This document shows positions 36,960 through 38,328 of a DNA stretch of 38,328 bases, piece after piece. Position 1 is the first letter of the stretch, and every line of letters starts with the position of its first letter. The notes beneath the pieces are model-generated. The model saw only the letters and a list, made by a program, of their open reading frames with translations, ran no database searches and was not told the DNA's origin. The position numbers were made by a program, and so were the translations under genes. This DNA comes from an uncultured Clostridia bacterium (GTDB lineage Bacteria; Bacillota; Clostridia; TANB77; CAG-508): contig CANQOW010000004.1 of the NCBI GenBank assembly GCA_947625545.1, positions 1 to 38,328 on the forward strand, in the 5' to 3' direction.

Positions 36960-38105
36960 ATGAATGAAATTATAATTAACAAAGAAAAAGATAAAAAAAG
37001 TGTTCTATTGTTAACTAATGGAATATTAGTAGAAAAATATCAATATGATAACGAAAAAAAAGATTTAGAGGGTAATATTTATGTAGCAATTATAAAAGAT
37101 ATTTTAGTTGGCATGCAGGCTGCATTTGTTGATATTGGAGAAGATAAAAATGCTTTTGTACATTTAGAAGAAATTTTAGGAAAAAATTATTCTAAAGAAG
37201 ATTTAAAAAAATTGAAAATAGGAGATAAAATTATTGTTCAAGTAAAAAAAGATGCAATTGATTCTAAAGGTGCAAGAGTTGTAACAAGTGTTCAATTAAC
37301 GGGAAGATTTTGTGTATTTATGCCAAAAGAAGATTTTATAACTATATCTCAAAAAATAGAAGATAGTAATGAAAAATCTAGATTAATTAATATGGTAAAA
37401 AAATATTTACCTGAAAAGACTGGGGCTATAATTCGTACTTCTGCATTAAATAAAAGTGAAGAAGATATAAAAGAAGATATAGAAGATTTAATAAATAAGT
37501 GGAATGAAATTAAAAAGTATTATGATAACAAAGTAAATAAACCAACTTTAATTTATAAAAGTTTAGATGTTAGTAAAAGAATGATTTTGGATATGGTGGA
37601 TAAAGATGTAAATAGAATTATAGTTAATTCTAAAGATATTTATGATGAAATAAAAGAAGTTTTAGATAATATGAAAAATGTAAATACAAAATTAGAACTT
37701 AAAGAAGAAAATTTACTTAATATGTATGATATTAATAAAACATTAGAGGAGACTAAAAAAAGAAAAATTTGGTTAAAGTGTGGTGGTTTTATTACTATAG
37801 ATAAAACAGAGGCTTTAACTGCTATTGATGTTAATTCAGGTAAATTTGTTGGTAAAGAAAGTTTAGAAAATACTGTTTTTAAAGTTAATAAAGATGCAAG
37901 TATTGAAATTGCAAAACAAATTAGATTAAGAGATATAGGTGGAATTATTATTATTGATTATATAGATATGAGTGATGAAAAAAATAAGGAAGAAATTATT
38001 AAAATATTGCAAGAAAATTTGAAAAATGATAGGGCTAAAACTCAGATAGTTGGTTTTTCTAAGTTAAATTTATTAGAAATGACAAGAAAACACATTCATA
38101 GTTAG
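36960..38105 (+). CDS. ribonuclease E/G family protein, short C-terminus
   Basis: IVGMQAAFVDIGEDKNAFVHLEEIL-type S1 region (sequence DILVGMQAAFVDIGEDKNAF), catalytic GGFITIDKTEALTAIDVNSGKF and GGIIIIDYIDMSDEKNKEEI; ends ...LLEMTRKHIHS*. Confidence 0.9.
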   Translation: MNEIIINKEKDKKSVLLLTNGILVEKYQYDNEKKDLEGNIYVAIIKDILVGMQAAFVDIGEDKNAFVHLEEILGKNYSKEDLKKLKIGDKIIVQVKKDAIDSKGARVVTSVQLTGRFCVFMPKEDFITISQKIEDSNEKSRLINMVKKYLPEKTGAIIRTSALNKSEEDIKEDIEDLINKWNEIKKYYDNKVNKPTLIYKSLDVSKRMILDMVDKDVNRIIVNSKDIYDEIKEVLDNMKNVNTKLELKEENLLNMYDINKTLEETKKRKIWLKCGGFITIDKTEALTAIDVNSGKFVGKESLENTVFKVNKDASIEIAKQIRLRDIGGIIIIDYIDMSDEKNKEEIIKILQENLKNDRAKTQIVGFSKLNLLEMTRKHIHS

Positions 38106-38139
38106 ATTTTACAATTATATTATTTTTTTAAAATTAGTA

Positions 38140-38168
38140 TTGACAATCTATTAAAGTTTGTATAAAAT
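38140..38168 (+). promoter_or_regulatory. sigmaA promoter at 3' edge
   Basis: TTGACA (38140-38145) N17 TAAAAT (38163-38168), followed by aaggagg RBS and ATG at 38215. Confidence 0.6.
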
Positions 38169-38244
38169 AAGAATGTAATTAAATAAAAAATACAAAAGAA
38201 GGAGGAAAATAAAAATGATAGCAAGTCTTGAAACCGTTGGTACT

Positions 38245-38328
<84 letters not shown>

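Overview
AT-rich, low-GC Firmicutes (Clostridia-like, probably spore-forming) chromosomal window, mostly housekeeping genes: ruvA, rarA, two half-size TSUP permeases, feoAB, clpB, dUTPase, leuS, rsmA, dapF-dapL, hisS, pheST, murI, tyrS, cysteine desulfurase, asd, nth, spoVM, rpmB, an M19 dipeptidase, an O-antigen-ligase-like protein, pth and RNase E/G. There are no tRNAs, rRNAs, CRISPR arrays or prophage. The most interesting parts lie between the genes and in small ORFs missed by the ORF track: (1) an independently transcribed ~115-nt structured ncRNA (TTGACA-N17-TATAAT promoter plus intrinsic terminator) convergent with a DUF3800 gene, a candidate RNA-protein module; (2) a three-copy ~115-140 bp hairpin repeat with compensatory changes in its stems, plus a fourth possibly related hairpin; (3) feoB with two single-C insertions 16 nt apart in its Walker A codons, and a third similar ACGGA frameshift in a pilin/FGE-like protein; (4) a two-gene nucleotidyltransferase module resembling toxin-antitoxin systems; (5) a 24-aa SpoVM and other unannotated small proteins; (6) long nested palindromic intergenic elements; (7) a probable assembly artefact, (AC)n...(GT)n, at the 3' end. 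All calls are by eye from sequence; no search was run.
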